Assembly: GCA_019753375.1 (NCBI GenBank)
Contig: JAIELC010000027.1
Span: 24,724 to 88,723 of the forward strand
Reading direction: 5' to 3'
Origin: Sphingomonas sp.
GTDB taxonomy: Bacteria > Pseudomonadota > Alphaproteobacteria > Sphingomonadales > Sphingomonadaceae
Length of the DNA stretch: 64,000 nt
Positions 20,179 through 27,735 of the stretch are shown here, piece after piece. A program made the position numbers and the translations under genes. The notes beneath the pieces are model-generated. The model was given only the letters and a program-made list of their open reading frames with translations, was not told the origin of the DNA and did not search any database. How positions within the stretch are numbered: the stretch's first letter is position 1; each line of letters begins with the position of its first letter.

Positions 20179-23118
20179 ATGCTGACTCACATAAGCGTTC
20201 GCGGCGCGCGCGAGCATAATCTTAAAGACGTTTCGGTGGATATTCCGCGCGACACGCTGACGGTCATTACCGGCCTGTCTGGCTCGGGCAAGTCGAGCCT
20301 GGCGTTCGACACCATCTATGCCGAAGGGCAGCGCCGCTATGTTGAATCGCTGTCGGCCTATGCGCGCCAATTTCTTGAAATGATGCAAAAGCCCGATGTC
20401 GATCATATCGAGGGACTGTCCCCGGCGATCAGCATCGAGCAGAAGACGACCAGCCGAAACCCGCGCTCGACTGTCGCGACCGTGACCGAAATCTATGATT
20501 ATATGCGGCTGTTATGGGCGCGGGTTGGGATTCCCTATTCGCCCGCCACCGGTCTGCCGATCTCGGCACAGACGGTCAGCCAGATGGTCGACCGGGTCAT
20601 GGCGCTGCCCGAAGGTACCCGGCTGTATCTGCTTGCGCCGGTGGTGCGCGGCCGCAAGGGTGAATATCGCAAGGAGCTGGCGGAGTGGCAAAAGGCCGGC
20701 TTCACCCGCGTCCGCATCGATGGCGACCTGTACGAAATTGATGAAGCCCCCGCGCTCGACAAGAAATACAAGCACGACATCGAAGTCGTTGTAGACCGGC
20801 TGGTCGTTGGCGCCGACATCGCGACGCGGCTGGCCGACAGTTTTGAAACCGCGCTGAAGCTGGCCGACGGGCTGGCCTTTGCCGATCTGGTCGATGGCGT
20901 CGTGCCGGGCCGTGAGGATGAGGCGCTCGACGCCGGCCAGATGAAAGGCGCGGGCATCCCGCCCAACCGCATCGTGTTCAGCGAAAAATTCGCCTGCCCC
21001 GTATCAGGTTTCACCATCGCCGAAATCGAACCCCGTCTGTTCAGCTTCAACGCCCCGCAAGGCGCGTGCCCGGCGTGCGACGGGCTGGGCGAAAAACTGC
21101 TGTTCGACGAAGACCTTGTTGTTCCCAACCACGCGCTCAGCATCAAAAAGGGCGCGGTCGTGCCCTGGGCGAAATCGCAACCGCCCAGCCCCTATTACAT
21201 GCAGGTACTGGGCAGCCTGGCGCGCGAATTCGGCTTCAGCCTTGATACCCCCTGGCAGGATCTGCCCGGCGACGTGCGGCTGATCATCCTCTACGGCACC
21301 GGCGGCAAGCCCGTCACGCTGACTTTTGTCGACGGGCGCAAGACCTATGACGTGAAAAAGCCGTTCGAGGGCGTGATCGGCAATCTCAACCGCCGCATGC
21401 TCAGCACCGAAAGCGCGTGGATGCGCGAGGAACTGAGCAAATATCAAAGCTCCGCTCCGTGCGAGGTGTGCGGCGGCGCGCGGTTGAAGCCAGAGGCGCT
21501 GGCGGTCAAAGTCGGCATGCGCGACATCAGCAGCATCACCCATTTGTCGGTGGTCGATGCGCTCGACTGGTTTCAGGCCATTCCGGCTGATTTGTCGCCG
21601 CAACAAAACGCCATCGCCGAACGCATCCTGAAGGAGATTCTCGAACGGCTTGGCTTTCTCAACAATGTCGGGCTCGATTACCTCAACCTTGATCGCACCA
21701 GCGGCACGCTCAGCGGCGGCGAAAGCCAGCGCATCCGGCTTGCCAGCCAGATCGGCAGTGGGCTGTCGGGCGTGCTCTATGTGCTCGATGAACCCAGCAT
21801 CGGTCTGCACCAGCGCGATAACGACATGCTGCTCGCCACGCTCCGCCGGCTGCGCGATCTGGGCAATACCGTGCTGGTCGTCGAACATGATGAAGACGCG
21901 ATCCGGTCTGCCGATTACATCCTTGATATGGGCCCCGGCGCGGGCGTGCACGGCGGCGACGTGGTTGCGCGCGGCACACTGGCGGAGATCCTCGCAACCA
22001 CCGGCAGCGTCACCGCCGATTATCTGAACGGCACGCGCGAAATCCCGGTGCCGGCCAAGCGCCGCAAGGGCAATGGCAAGAAACTGACCGTCCACGGCGC
22101 CACCGCCAATAATCTGCGCGGCGTTACCGCCGGCATCCCGCTGGGCACCTTTACCTGCGTCACCGGCGTATCGGGATCGGGCAAGTCGAGCTTCACGATC
22201 GACACGCTCTACGCCGCCGCTGCCCGCACGCTCAACGGCGCGCGGCTGATCGCGGGTAAGCATGACAAGATCACCGGCCTCGAATATTGCGACAAGGTCA
22301 TCGATATCGACCAGTCACCCATCGGCCGCACCCCGCGCAGCAACCCGGCCACCTATACCGGCGCCTTTACCTCGATCCGCGACTGGTTCGCCGGCCTGCC
22401 CGAGGCGCAGGCGCGGGGCTATAAACCCGGCCGCTTCAGCTTCAACGTCAAGGGCGGCCGCTGTGAAGCCTGCACCGGGGACGGGCTGATCAAGATCGAA
22501 ATGCACTTCCTGCCCGATGTCTATGTGACGTGCGATGTCTGCCACGGCGCGCGCTATAATCGCGAGACGCTGGAAGTGAAGTTCAAGGGCATGAGCATCG
22601 CCGACGTCCTGAACATGACGGTTGAGGACGCGGTGGAATTTTTCAAGGCAGTGCCCCCCATCCGCGACAAGATGGCGATGCTCGCCGAAGTCGGGCTGGG
22701 CTATGTCAAGGTTGGCCAGCAAGCCACCACCCTGTCGGGTGGCGAAGCACAGCGCGTCAAACTTGCCAAGGAACTCGCCCGCCGCTCCACCGGGCAAACG
22801 CTCTACATCCTCGATGAACCGACCACCGGGCTGCATTTCGAAGACGTCCGTAAACTCCTCGAAGTGCTCCACGCGCTGGTCGAACAGGGCAATACCGTGG
22901 TGGTGATCGAACATAATCTCGATGTCATCAAGACCGCCGACTGGGTGCTCGATCTGGGGCCGGAAGGCGGCGTAAAGGGCGGCGAGGTTGTGGCCGAGGG
23001 GACGCCCGAACAAGTGGTCAAGGAACCCCGCAGCTTCACCGGCCAGTATCTGAAGCCGCTGTTGGAACGAAAGGCCTTAACGGCGCGGTCGAAGCGCGAA
23101 GAGGTGGCGGCGGAGTGA
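20179..23118 (+). CDS. uvrA: Excinuclease ABC subunit A
   Basis: The 979-residue damage-recognition ATPase of nucleotide excision repair. The first Walker [10 protein letters not shown] lies at residues 32-40 and the second (GVSGSGKSS) near 663. Zinc-finger cysteines lie in the CPACDG segment and in GRCEAC...CDVCHG (about 759-787). ABC signatures LSGGE occur in both halves. The gene looks intact. Its last 279 bp are present a second time at 23861-24137, and its stop overlaps the GTG of the next gene, so the current 3' end may not be the ancestral one. Confidence 0.96.
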   Translation: MLTHISVRGAREHNLKDVSVDIPRDTLTVITGLSGSGKSSLAFDTIYAEGQRRYVESLSAYARQFLEMMQKPDVDHIEGLSPAISIEQKTTSRNPRSTVATVTEIYDYMRLLWARVGIPYSPATGLPISAQTVSQMVDRVMALPEGTRLYLLAPVVRGRKGEYRKELAEWQKAGFTRVRIDGDLYEIDEAPALDKKYKHDIEVVVDRLVVGADIATRLADSFETALKLADGLAFADLVDGVVPGREDEALDAGQMKGAGIPPNRIVFSEKFACPVSGFTIAEIEPRLFSFNAPQGACPACDGLGEKLLFDEDLVVPNHALSIKKGAVVPWAKSQPPSPYYMQVLGSLAREFGFSLDTPWQDLPGDVRLIILYGTGGKPVTLTFVDGRKTYDVKKPFEGVIGNLNRRMLSTESAWMREELSKYQSSAPCEVCGGARLKPEALAVKVGMRDISSITHLSVVDALDWFQAIPADLSPQQNAIAERILKEILERLGFLNNVGLDYLNLDRTSGTLSGGESQRIRLASQIGSGLSGVLYVLDEPSIGLHQRDNDMLLATLRRLRDLGNTVLVVEHDEDAIRSADYILDMGPGAGVHGGDVVARGTLAEILATTGSVTADYLNGTREIPVPAKRRKGNGKKLTVHGATANNLRGVTAGIPLGTFTCVTGVSGSGKSSFTIDTLYAAAARTLNGARLIAGKHDKITGLEYCDKVIDIDQSPIGRTPRSNPATYTGAFTSIRDWFAGLPEAQARGYKPGRFSFNVKGGRCEACTGDGLIKIEMHFLPDVYVTCDVCHGARYNRETLEVKFKGMSIADVLNMTVEDAVEFFKAVPPIRDKMAMLAEVGLGYVKVGQQATTLSGGEAQRVKLAKELARRSTGQTLYILDEPTTGLHFEDVRKLLEVLHALVEQGNTVVVIEHNLDVIKTADWVLDLGPEGGVKGGEVVAEGTPEQVVKEPRSFTGQYLKPLLERKALTARSKREEVAAE

Positions 23119-23663
23119 GTTACCGCCCGGAATTCGAAGCCGCCCTCCGCCTGCTCGCTCGAGCCAGCGAGGCAATGGTGGCACGCGGTTATCAACGCCC
23201 AATCCTTGTCGGCGGCGCGGCGGCAGAATTCTGGTCGACCAGCGCGGTCAGCACCGGCGATTTTGATCTCTGCACACCGCGCCAGTCCGAACTTGAGGAA
23301 GAATTGCAGCGTCTCGGTTTCGTCAAACCGTCCGGACCGGGTATGGCGACGCGGGGCTGGATACATCCTGATCTGGTTTTGGGTTTTGAAGTCGTTGCCG
23401 ACGTGCCGATGGACGGCACCGTCGATGCGGCGCGCATCCGCCTCGTTCAGCCTGTTGGTGAGACCGCGCTGTTCCGGGTGATTTCGGTTGAAGACCTGAT
23501 CGCCGATCGCATGGGCCAATATGCGTCCGGCACGGCGCGCGACCGGCTTGATCAGGCGCGCTTGCTGCTTGCTCTTCATCCCGATGCCGATCTGGAGTAT
23601 CTCGATCGGCGGATACGCGAAGAAAGCGATGGCGATTATGGCGTCAAGGACATGCAAGGCTGA
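23115..23663 (+). CDS. Nucleotidyltransferase-fold protein, candidate AbiEii-like toxin
   Basis: A 182-residue protein starting at a GTG that overlaps the uvrA stop. [11 protein letters not shown] followed by STGDFDL matches the GG and D-x-D signature of minimal nucleotidyltransferases (MNT/AbiEii/DUF6036 type). The C-terminal half ([14 protein letters not shown], then ARLLLAL) is typical of such proteins in toxin-antitoxin pairs. A small gene follows immediately. The pair sits between two copies of the uvrA tail, which points to an acquired cassette. The toxin role is inference. Confidence 0.7.
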   Translation: MSYRPEFEAALRLLARASEAMVARGYQRPILVGGAAAEFWSTSAVSTGDFDLCTPRQSELEEELQRLGFVKPSGPGMATRGWIHPDLVLGFEVVADVPMDGTVDAARIRLVQPVGETALFRVISVEDLIADRMGQYASGTARDRLDQARLLLALHPDADLEYLDRRIREESDGDYGVKDMQG

Positions 23664-23679
23664 CGTTGCGGAGGGGCAG

Positions 23680-23835
23680 TTGCCAGTCATCGACATGGCA
23701 GCAATGGGTCAGCGCATCGCCGCGCGCAAAGCCGCTCTTGGCTTGCCCGATCTGCCCCGCAACAGCGGCAAGCGCCGCACGGCGAGCAAGCAGGCGTTGC
23801 TCAAAGCGATTGAGGATGCGGGTGGAGATTGGTGA
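23680..23835 (+). CDS. Small basic protein, candidate partner of the nucleotidyltransferase
   Basis: A 51-codon frame from TTG 23680 (just after GAGGGG), or 46 codons from ATG 23695. It is basic ([10 protein letters not shown], then [13 protein letters not shown]) and ends [10 protein letters not shown] do not recognise the family. Its size, charge and position 16 bases after the nucleotidyltransferase gene suit an antitoxin or DNA-binding partner, but there is no clear motif. The start choice is uncertain. Confidence 0.45.
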   Translation: MPVIDMAAMGQRIAARKAALGLPDLPRNSGKRRTASKQALLKAIEDAGGDW

Positions 23836-23860
23836 GTTTAGCAAGCTGGCACCCCAATTT

Positions 23861-24137
23861 CTCGATGAACCAACCACTGGCCTGCATTTCGAAGACGTCC
23901 GTAAACTCCTCGAAGTGCTCCACGCGCTGGTCGAACAGGGCAATACCGTGGTGGTGACCGACCATAATCGATGTCATCAAGACCGCCGACTGGGTGCTCG
24001 ATCTGGGGCCGGAAGGCGGCGTAAAGGGCGGCGAGGTTGTGGCCGAGGGGACGCCCGAACAAGTGGTCAAGGAACCCCGCAGCTTCACCGGCCAGTATCT
24101 GAAGCCGCTGTTGGAACGAAAGGCCTTAACGGCGCGG
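23861..24137 (+). pseudogene. Duplicated and frameshifted 3' end of uvrA
   Basis: These 277 bp repeat uvrA positions 22810-23088 almost exactly, with a handful of substitutions near the start. A 2-base deletion (at ATAATCGATG, where uvrA has ATAATCTCGATG) breaks the frame. It begins at the DEPTTGLH motif of the second ATPase domain and has no start or upstream part, so it cannot make UvrA. After the shared part it runs to a different ending. It is a displaced or duplicated gene end left by an insertion or recombination. Confidence 0.9.
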
Positions 24138-24189
24138 GCAGCGGTCGGATGAAATTGACGCCTGCCGATACGCCCAGCAAGATGCGCGC

Positions 24190-24408
24190 ATGACAGCGCG
24201 CGTGGTTATCGATCCGGAAGTATGCGGCGGTCGGCAGATCGTCGCTGGCACACGCATGCGGGTCAGCGACGTGCTCGATGCGTTAGCGTCATCCGTCAGC
24301 ATGGAGGAATTGCTCGGCGATTTTCCATATCTGACGCGCGAAGATGTCATCGCTTGCCTTACCTATGGCGCCCGCGCGGTTGATCATGCGGTGGTGCAAG
24401 CCGCCTGA
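24190..24408 (+). CDS. DUF433 protein, antitoxin-like
   Basis: A 72-residue DUF433 protein, a small HTH family commonly encoded next to a DUF5615 PIN-like toxin. [18 protein letters not shown] matches the family's conserved GTR turn, and [17 protein letters not shown] matches the second half. Its TGA overlaps the ATG of the next frame, which opens like DUF5615 but is broken after about ten codons. It is therefore probably an antitoxin left without its toxin. Confidence 0.75.
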   Translation: MTARVVIDPEVCGGRQIVAGTRMRVSDVLDALASSVSMEELLGDFPYLTREDVIACLTYGARAVDHAVVQAA

Positions 24409-24483
24409 TGCGGTTGCTGGTCGATGCCCAGCTTCCGCTTCACCGATGCCACCGTGATCATCCGCGCCTCTACCAAACGCGCG
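24408..24483 (+). pseudogene. Truncated DUF5615 toxin joined to a yedK fragment
   Basis: The frame starts [10 protein letters not shown], the usual opening of DUF5615 (PIN-like) proteins. It then switches at GCCCAGC into sequence that matches the yedK-like gene (24426-24483 against 25270-25327, 58 bp, 5 mismatches by eye). The toxin's catalytic body is missing. The junction falls on a short stretch common to both genes, as expected for microhomology-mediated recombination. Confidence 0.6.
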
Positions 24484-24521
24484 TGGCTTTTGCGCGTGGA
24501 CCTAAGGCGATCCCGCCTTCA

Positions 24522-24800
24522 TTACAGGCCCACGGCCTTGCGCAGCGCCTCGTTCATCCGTCCCTGCCAGCCCGGCCCACCCTCCCGGAATTTGGCGATT
24601 ACATCAGGGTCAACCCGTAACGTCACCTGCTGCTTCGCCACGCCGCGGATCGGCGGGCGGCCCGCCGTGCGCCACGCGCCGGGGCGGATGACCTGATCGC
24701 CGACGCGCACTTCGGCGCTGTCGAACATCTCCTGAGTCCATTCGGGCGCGTCGTCGGGGTCAACCCAGCCGCTGGCCAAACCAGCTTTGTTCTCGCTCAT
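24522..24800 (-). CDS. brnA: BrnA-family antitoxin
   Basis: A 92-residue antitoxin. The N-terminal part has DPDDAPEWTQEMFD and a linker with PGRP-like GRPPIRG. The C-terminal ribbon-helix-helix (KQQVTLRVDPDVIAKFREGGPGWQGRMNE) is typical of BrnA, which neutralises BrnT and represses their shared promoter. The gene overlaps the end of brnT by 41 bases, the normal toxin-first order. It lies in the accessory patch beside the degraded DUF433/DUF5615 pair. Confidence 0.9.
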   Translation of the reverse strand: MSENKAGLASGWVDPDDAPEWTQEMFDSAEVRVGDQVIRPGAWRTAGRPPIRGVAKQQVTLRVDPDVIAKFREGGPGWQGRMNEALRKAVGL

Positions 24801-25032
24801 TGCATTTCCTCATCGAAATAACGCGACGACCGGTTTTGGTCTCCGCCCACACTACCATCACCAGTCGTTCGTCGAGCAGGCCAAAAGTCTGGAACCGGGC
24901 TTCCGCATAATCGAACCGGTCATCCGGTTGCGTATAGGTCAGCCCCGCGAACAGCCGCGGCGCATCGGCGAAATCCAGACCGCGCTCGGACAACGTCTTC
25001 TTGCGCTTGGCAGGGTCGAAACTGATCTCCAC
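24760..25032 (-). CDS. brnT: BrnT-family ribonuclease toxin
   Basis: A 90-residue BrnT toxin, a RelE-fold ribonuclease that stops translation. The opening MEISFDPAKRKKTLSERGLD, then the TYTQPDDR and RRVISMRKCNEREQ segments, match the family. The start is GTG 25032 (an overlapping ATG at 25034 is out of frame). A TTGACA element upstream gives a promoter whose start point lies almost on the GTG, so the message may be nearly leaderless. Full length with brnA intact, so the module is probably functional. Confidence 0.9.
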   Translation of the reverse strand: MEISFDPAKRKKTLSERGLDFADAPRLFAGLTYTQPDDRFDYAEARFQTFGLLDERLVMVVWAETKTGRRVISMRKCNEREQSWFGQRLG

Positions 25033-25039
25033 ATGCCTG

Positions 25040-25069
25040 AATATGTAGTTACGGAATTAGACTTGTCAA
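25040..25069 (-). promoter_or_regulatory. Promoter of brnTA
   Basis: On the minus strand TTGACA (25064-25069) is followed after 17-18 bases by ACATAT/CATATT (25040-25046). This is a good sigma-70 promoter that would start transcription within about 5-10 bases of the brnT GTG. BrnA is expected to bind here. Confidence 0.55.
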
Positions 25070-25159
25070 TTCTCGGGGCCTGACGGCGCTTTGGCGACGC
25101 CGCCCGACGCCGGGCTTGAGCCTCGATTGTGCCGCGCAAAATCGTTAGGCTGCCCGGTC

Positions 25160-25816
25160 ATGTGCAATGAAGCTGCTCGCCGCATCGCTCTGGGTCAGCT
25201 CCGCGATGATTGGTCGCAACTGAAGATCCCGCTGCGTTTTCCGGAGGGCGCGCCCAACATGGCGCCCTTGCCCAGCATCCGCATCACCGATGCCACCGTG
25301 ATCATCCGCGCCTCTGCCGAAGGCGCGGCCCCCGGCGTTGGGCTTGGCGCTGGCACCGGGCTTGCCGCCGAACTCGTCTCACGGCGGTGGAGCTGGCCGA
25401 TGGGCGGCAAAATGGGCAGCAAGCCGCTGTATAACTACCGCAGCGAGGGGCGCAGCTTTGCCAATAGCGCGACCGGCGGGCGCTGCCTGATCCCGGTGGA
25501 TGGTTTTTATGAATTCACCGCGCCCGTTGATCCGGCGCAGAAGCGCAAGACCAAATGGATCTTCACCCCCGCGCCCAATGGTCCGCTAGCGGGTGACTAT
25601 CTGTGCATCGCCGGGCTGTGGCGCGCCGATGCGGCGGTGGGGGAAGCCTTTACGATGCTCACCTGTGATCCCGGCCCCGATGTCGCGCCCTATCATGCGC
25701 GGCAAGTGGTGCTGATGCCGCGCGCGCATTGGGGCGACTGGATTGGTGGGGTGGTGCCCTCTGCCGATCTTATCGCACCGGCGGCGGCGGGGTCGTTGCT
25801 GGTCGCGCGGGTGTAA
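25160..25816 (+). CDS. yedK: SOS response-associated peptidase, YedK/HMCES (SRAP) family
   Basis: A 218-residue SRAP protein that shields abasic sites in single-stranded DNA by covalent attachment of its N-terminal cysteine. ATG 25160 places the catalytic Cys at position 2. The other active residues are Asn92 (YNYRSEG), Glu118 (DGFYEF) and His179 (PYHARQ). An upstream in-frame extension would bury Cys2 and is rejected. A 58-bp part of this gene is copied at 24426-24483. No LexA box was seen upstream. Confidence 0.9.
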   Translation: MCNEAARRIALGQLRDDWSQLKIPLRFPEGAPNMAPLPSIRITDATVIIRASAEGAAPGVGLGAGTGLAAELVSRRWSWPMGGKMGSKPLYNYRSEGRSFANSATGGRCLIPVDGFYEFTAPVDPAQKRKTKWIFTPAPNGPLAGDYLCIAGLWRADAAVGEAFTMLTCDPGPDVAPYHARQVVLMPRAHWGDWIGGVVPSADLIAPAAAGSLLVARV

Positions 25817-25885
25817 GGCGCGAGAGAAGGCGCAGGGTTTTTCAGCGCGGGCGATGGCGCGCTGGCGTCGGCAGGACAAAGAAAT

Positions 25886-25926
25886 GCCCCGGCGGTGCGA
25901 CACGGGGGGGTGTGCGCCGCCGGGGC
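25886..25926. terminator. Strong hairpin after yedK
   Basis: GCCCCGGCGG pairs with CCGCCGGGGC, and the stem extends inward through GCG and CAC/GTG pairs to a short G loop. The flanks are A-rich on one side and pyrimidine-rich on the other. It lies between convergent genes and probably limits transcription from both. No long T run. Confidence 0.55.
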
Positions 25927-25983
25927 CTTCTGATGGCCGAAGGGGATCTTGCCACCAGGAACCGGATTTAGGGGAAGACGCGA

Positions 25984-26310
25984 TCAGTGCGGCTTGGCTT
26001 TCGACGCGTCGTCATGGTTCATCATCGCATTATCGGTGTGCACCGAATCGCCTGCCTGCATTGCGTCGCCGGCCTTCATCGCGCCATCGCTGTGCATCGC
26101 ATCGCCTGCGTGCATCGAATCGGCGTGCGCCATGTCGTGCGCCTTGCACTTGGCATCTTTGGCGGCAGCAGCGGGGCTCAATTTGGCGCAATGCGCCTTG
26201 ATGGCGGCGGCTTGCTGGGCGGTGTGGGCGGCGGTGTGGCTGGCAAAGCCGGGGGCGCCGATGATCATGCTAAGCGACAGGGCGGCGGTAGAAAAAAGCG
26301 CGCGGGTCAT
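25984..26310 (-). CDS. Small exported His/Met/Asp-rich repeat protein
   Basis: A 108-residue protein with a signal peptide (residues 1 to about 24). Cys41 and Cys55 flank a short Ala/Lys segment, followed by a tail in which Met60, Met66, Met72, Met78, Met84, Val90 and Met96 recur every six residues, in units like DAMHSG or KAGDAM. The His, Met and Asp content suggests metal binding in the periplasm. It resembles the small exported MxKDx-type repeat proteins, but with a period of six, not five. ATG 26310 follows AGGAGAG; a longer frame from 26358 has no such site. Confidence 0.7.
   Translation of the reverse strand: MTRALFSTAALSLSMIIGAPGFASHTAAHTAQQAAAIKAHCAKLSPAAAAKDAKCKAHDMAHADSMHAGDAMHSDGAMKAGDAMQAGDSVHTDNAMMNHDDASKAKPH
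26038..26127. repeat. 18-bp tandem repeat coding the hexapeptide tail
   Basis: Five consecutive 18-base units (26038, 26056, 26074, 26092 and 26110) each carry a version of gTGCATcGcaTCGCCTGc. They encode the six-residue repeats of the exported protein on the minus strand. Divergence is mostly at third positions, as expected for a repeat under protein-level selection. Confidence 0.65.
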
Positions 26311-26364
26311 GGCAATCTCTCCTGGATTGGCCGGACTGCATGGCCCGACATCCGCCATTCGCTC

Positions 26365-26413
26365 GCGCGCGCGGATTGGTTACACGGCGGTGTGCCGCGC
26401 GCGCGCCTTTTTT
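26365..26413 (+). terminator. Orphan intrinsic terminator upstream of the cold-shock gene
   Basis: GCGCGCGCGG pairs perfectly with CCGCGCGCGC (with an inner CAC/GTG stem) and is followed two bases later by six T. It is a plus-strand Rho-independent terminator, yet no plus-strand gene precedes it apart from yedK, which already has its own hairpin. It may end an unannotated short RNA or act in the cold-shock gene's leader. Confidence 0.5.
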
Positions 26414-26587
26414 GCCGGGCAGGGGCGGTCTATTTGCTAAATCACCACAAAAGGCGCATAGCGCACTCGCTACAGTCGCAAATCGACGGTCTCTGGCGCT
26501 TTGCGGCTCCTCTTTCCTTCTTTCCCTGCTGCCAAGGCACCGGGCGTTCCGGTCGTCGGCACGCCCCCCAACGAAGAAGGAATGGTT

Positions 26588-26800
26588 ATGGCTATCACGG
26601 GCACCGTGAAGTTTTTCAACGCCGACAAGGGCTATGGTTTTATCGCGCCCGATGGCGGCGGCAATGATGCCTTTGTGCACATCACCGCAGTAGAGCGCGC
26701 TGGCCTCACCACGCTACGTCAGGATCAGCGCGTGACGTACGAGCTGGAAGAAGACAAGCGCGGCAAGATGGCGGCGGCCAATTTGTCGGCAATCGACTAA
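26588..26800 (+). CDS. Cold-shock protein (CspA family)
   Basis: A 70-residue single cold-shock domain, an RNA chaperone that melts mRNA structure. The RNA-binding motifs KGYGFIAPDGG and DAFVHI are complete. Two in-frame ATGs are 6 bases apart; AAGGA is 7 bases before the second (26588), which gives MAITGTVKFF. A pyrimidine-rich leader of over 100 bases precedes it, as in other cold-shock genes, and a 10-bp hairpin (26850-26885) follows. Confidence 0.93.
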   Translation: MAITGTVKFFNADKGYGFIAPDGGGNDAFVHITAVERAGLTTLRQDQRVTYELEEDKRGKMAAANLSAID

Positions 26801-26849
26801 GCAATCATCGGCCGGTCTGATGATCGGCTGACTGATCTGCCGTTACCGG

Positions 26850-26885
26850 CGCCCCGACCTTTTCGCACGACGGATGGTCGGGGCG
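26850..26885. terminator. Hairpin after the cold-shock gene
   Basis: CGCCCCGACC pairs perfectly with GGTCGGGGCG over a 16-base loop, 50 bases after the cold-shock stop. There is no proper T run, so it may be a weak terminator or a 3' stabiliser. Confidence 0.45.
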
Positions 26886-26923
26886 TCGTTCGCTCCTCTC
26901 AAGATACCAGGAAGGACCGCCGG

Positions 26924-27214
26924 ATGAGCAACGACGCCGCCTTCTACCGCGCTCGCGCCGAAGCCGAGCAGGCCAATGCGCAGGCCGCCACGCTGGACAA
27001 TGTCCGCGATCGCTGCACGCGCGCCGCCCATGCGTGGGAACAAATGGCCGAACGCGCCGAACAGACACGAGACCAGCGCCTGGTTCGCGAAGGCGCCGCT
27101 GCGCGCGCGCGGGTCGATGCGCTGCTAGATACCGAAATGGCGGCGGCGACCGCGGCTGATGAGACCGCCTCGGTCGATCATGAATGGCCCGAAAGCGCCC
27201 ACGCCGACGGCTGA
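26924..27214 (+). CDS. Small helical protein of unknown function
   Basis: A 96-residue, highly charged, Ala/Glu/Arg-rich protein that is probably one long helix or coiled coil (residues 5-75), with an acidic tail. The start follows AGGAAGGA at good spacing. I know no named domain. Its place between a cold-shock gene and a lipoprotein suggests nothing specific. Confidence 0.7.
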   Translation: MSNDAAFYRARAEAEQANAQAATLDNVRDRCTRAAHAWEQMAERAEQTRDQRLVREGAAARARVDALLDTEMAAATAADETASVDHEWPESAHADG

Positions 27215-27321
27215 CCATTGGGTGGCGGCGCGCAGGCGGGCGTTCCTGCTGCGCTCCGTCCATGCAACCAATTGGGTTGGTCGCGCATTGATCCTGTATC
27301 GCAATGACCAGGAGAAAAACG

Positions 27322-27726
27322 ATGCGCGTCCTTGCCTTGGGGATGCTGGCGGCTGCCTGCACGCTGACCGGCTGTGCCACCGATGATGGCGGGCGGCCCG
27401 GCTATGCCAGCTATCGCCACTATGATTATAACCGGCCCGACCCGCACTATAACGGCTATTATGCCGATCATTATTACCGCGACGACACGTCCTATCGCGA
27501 ACGCCGTTTGCGCCGGAATGACCGCGTCTATCGCGGCCAGGACGGCCGCTATTATTGCCGCCGCTCAGATGGCACCACCGGCCTCATCGTCGGCGGTATT
27601 GCAGGCGGTTTGCTGGGCAATGTCATCGCACCCGGTGGCTCCAAGACCCTCGGCACCTTGCTGGGTGCGGCTGGCGGCGCGGCGATTGGCAATGCTGTCG
27701 ACAAGGATCAGGTGACATGCCGGTAA
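27322..27726 (+). CDS. Glycine-zipper outer-membrane lipoprotein
   Basis: A 134-residue lipoprotein. A signal peptide with lipobox LTGC (Cys at residue 17) is followed by a Tyr/Asp/Arg-rich region and a C-terminal glycine zipper (GLIVGGIAGGLLGNVI, then GAAGGAAIGNAVD), as in the 17-kDa surface antigen and other Gly-zipper 2TM proteins. ATG 27322 is preceded by CAGGAG. It is probably anchored to the outer membrane, with an envelope-stress or structural role. The gene is convergent with the SleB hydrolase gene, 9 bp away. Confidence 0.82.
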   Translation: MRVLALGMLAAACTLTGCATDDGGRPGYASYRHYDYNRPDPHYNGYYADHYYRDDTSYRERRLRRNDRVYRGQDGRYYCRRSDGTTGLIVGGIAGGLLGNVIAPGGSKTLGTLLGAAGGAAIGNAVDKDQVTCR

Positions 27727-27735
27727 TCTAATTGA

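Noticed and set aside
19875-20219. 114-codon frame between the LOV gene and uvrA
   Set aside because: It crosses the palindrome, the SOS box and the uvrA start in another frame, with no ribosome site or family features.
22810-24137. Insertion sequence or integrase-driven element at uvrA
   Set aside because: No transposase, integrase or terminal inverted repeats were found between or beside the two copies, so only duplication/insertion in general is claimed.
23666-24193. 175-codon frame running through the duplicated uvrA tail
   Set aside because: It joins an out-of-frame reading of the small gene to a mix of uvrA frames across the 2-base deletion. It is an artefact of the rearrangement.
24408-24620. 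70-codon frame as an intact toxin
   Set aside because: Only its first ten codons resemble DUF5615; the rest is a yedK scrap and antisense brnA sequence, so it is listed as a broken gene.
25729-25971. 80-codon frame after yedK
   Set aside because: It overlaps the end of yedK and then the terminator hairpin, with Gly/Arg-rich nonsense composition.
26038-26127. Short regular repeats as a CRISPR array
   Set aside because: The 18-bp units are contiguous, have no spacers, and encode a periodic protein tail.
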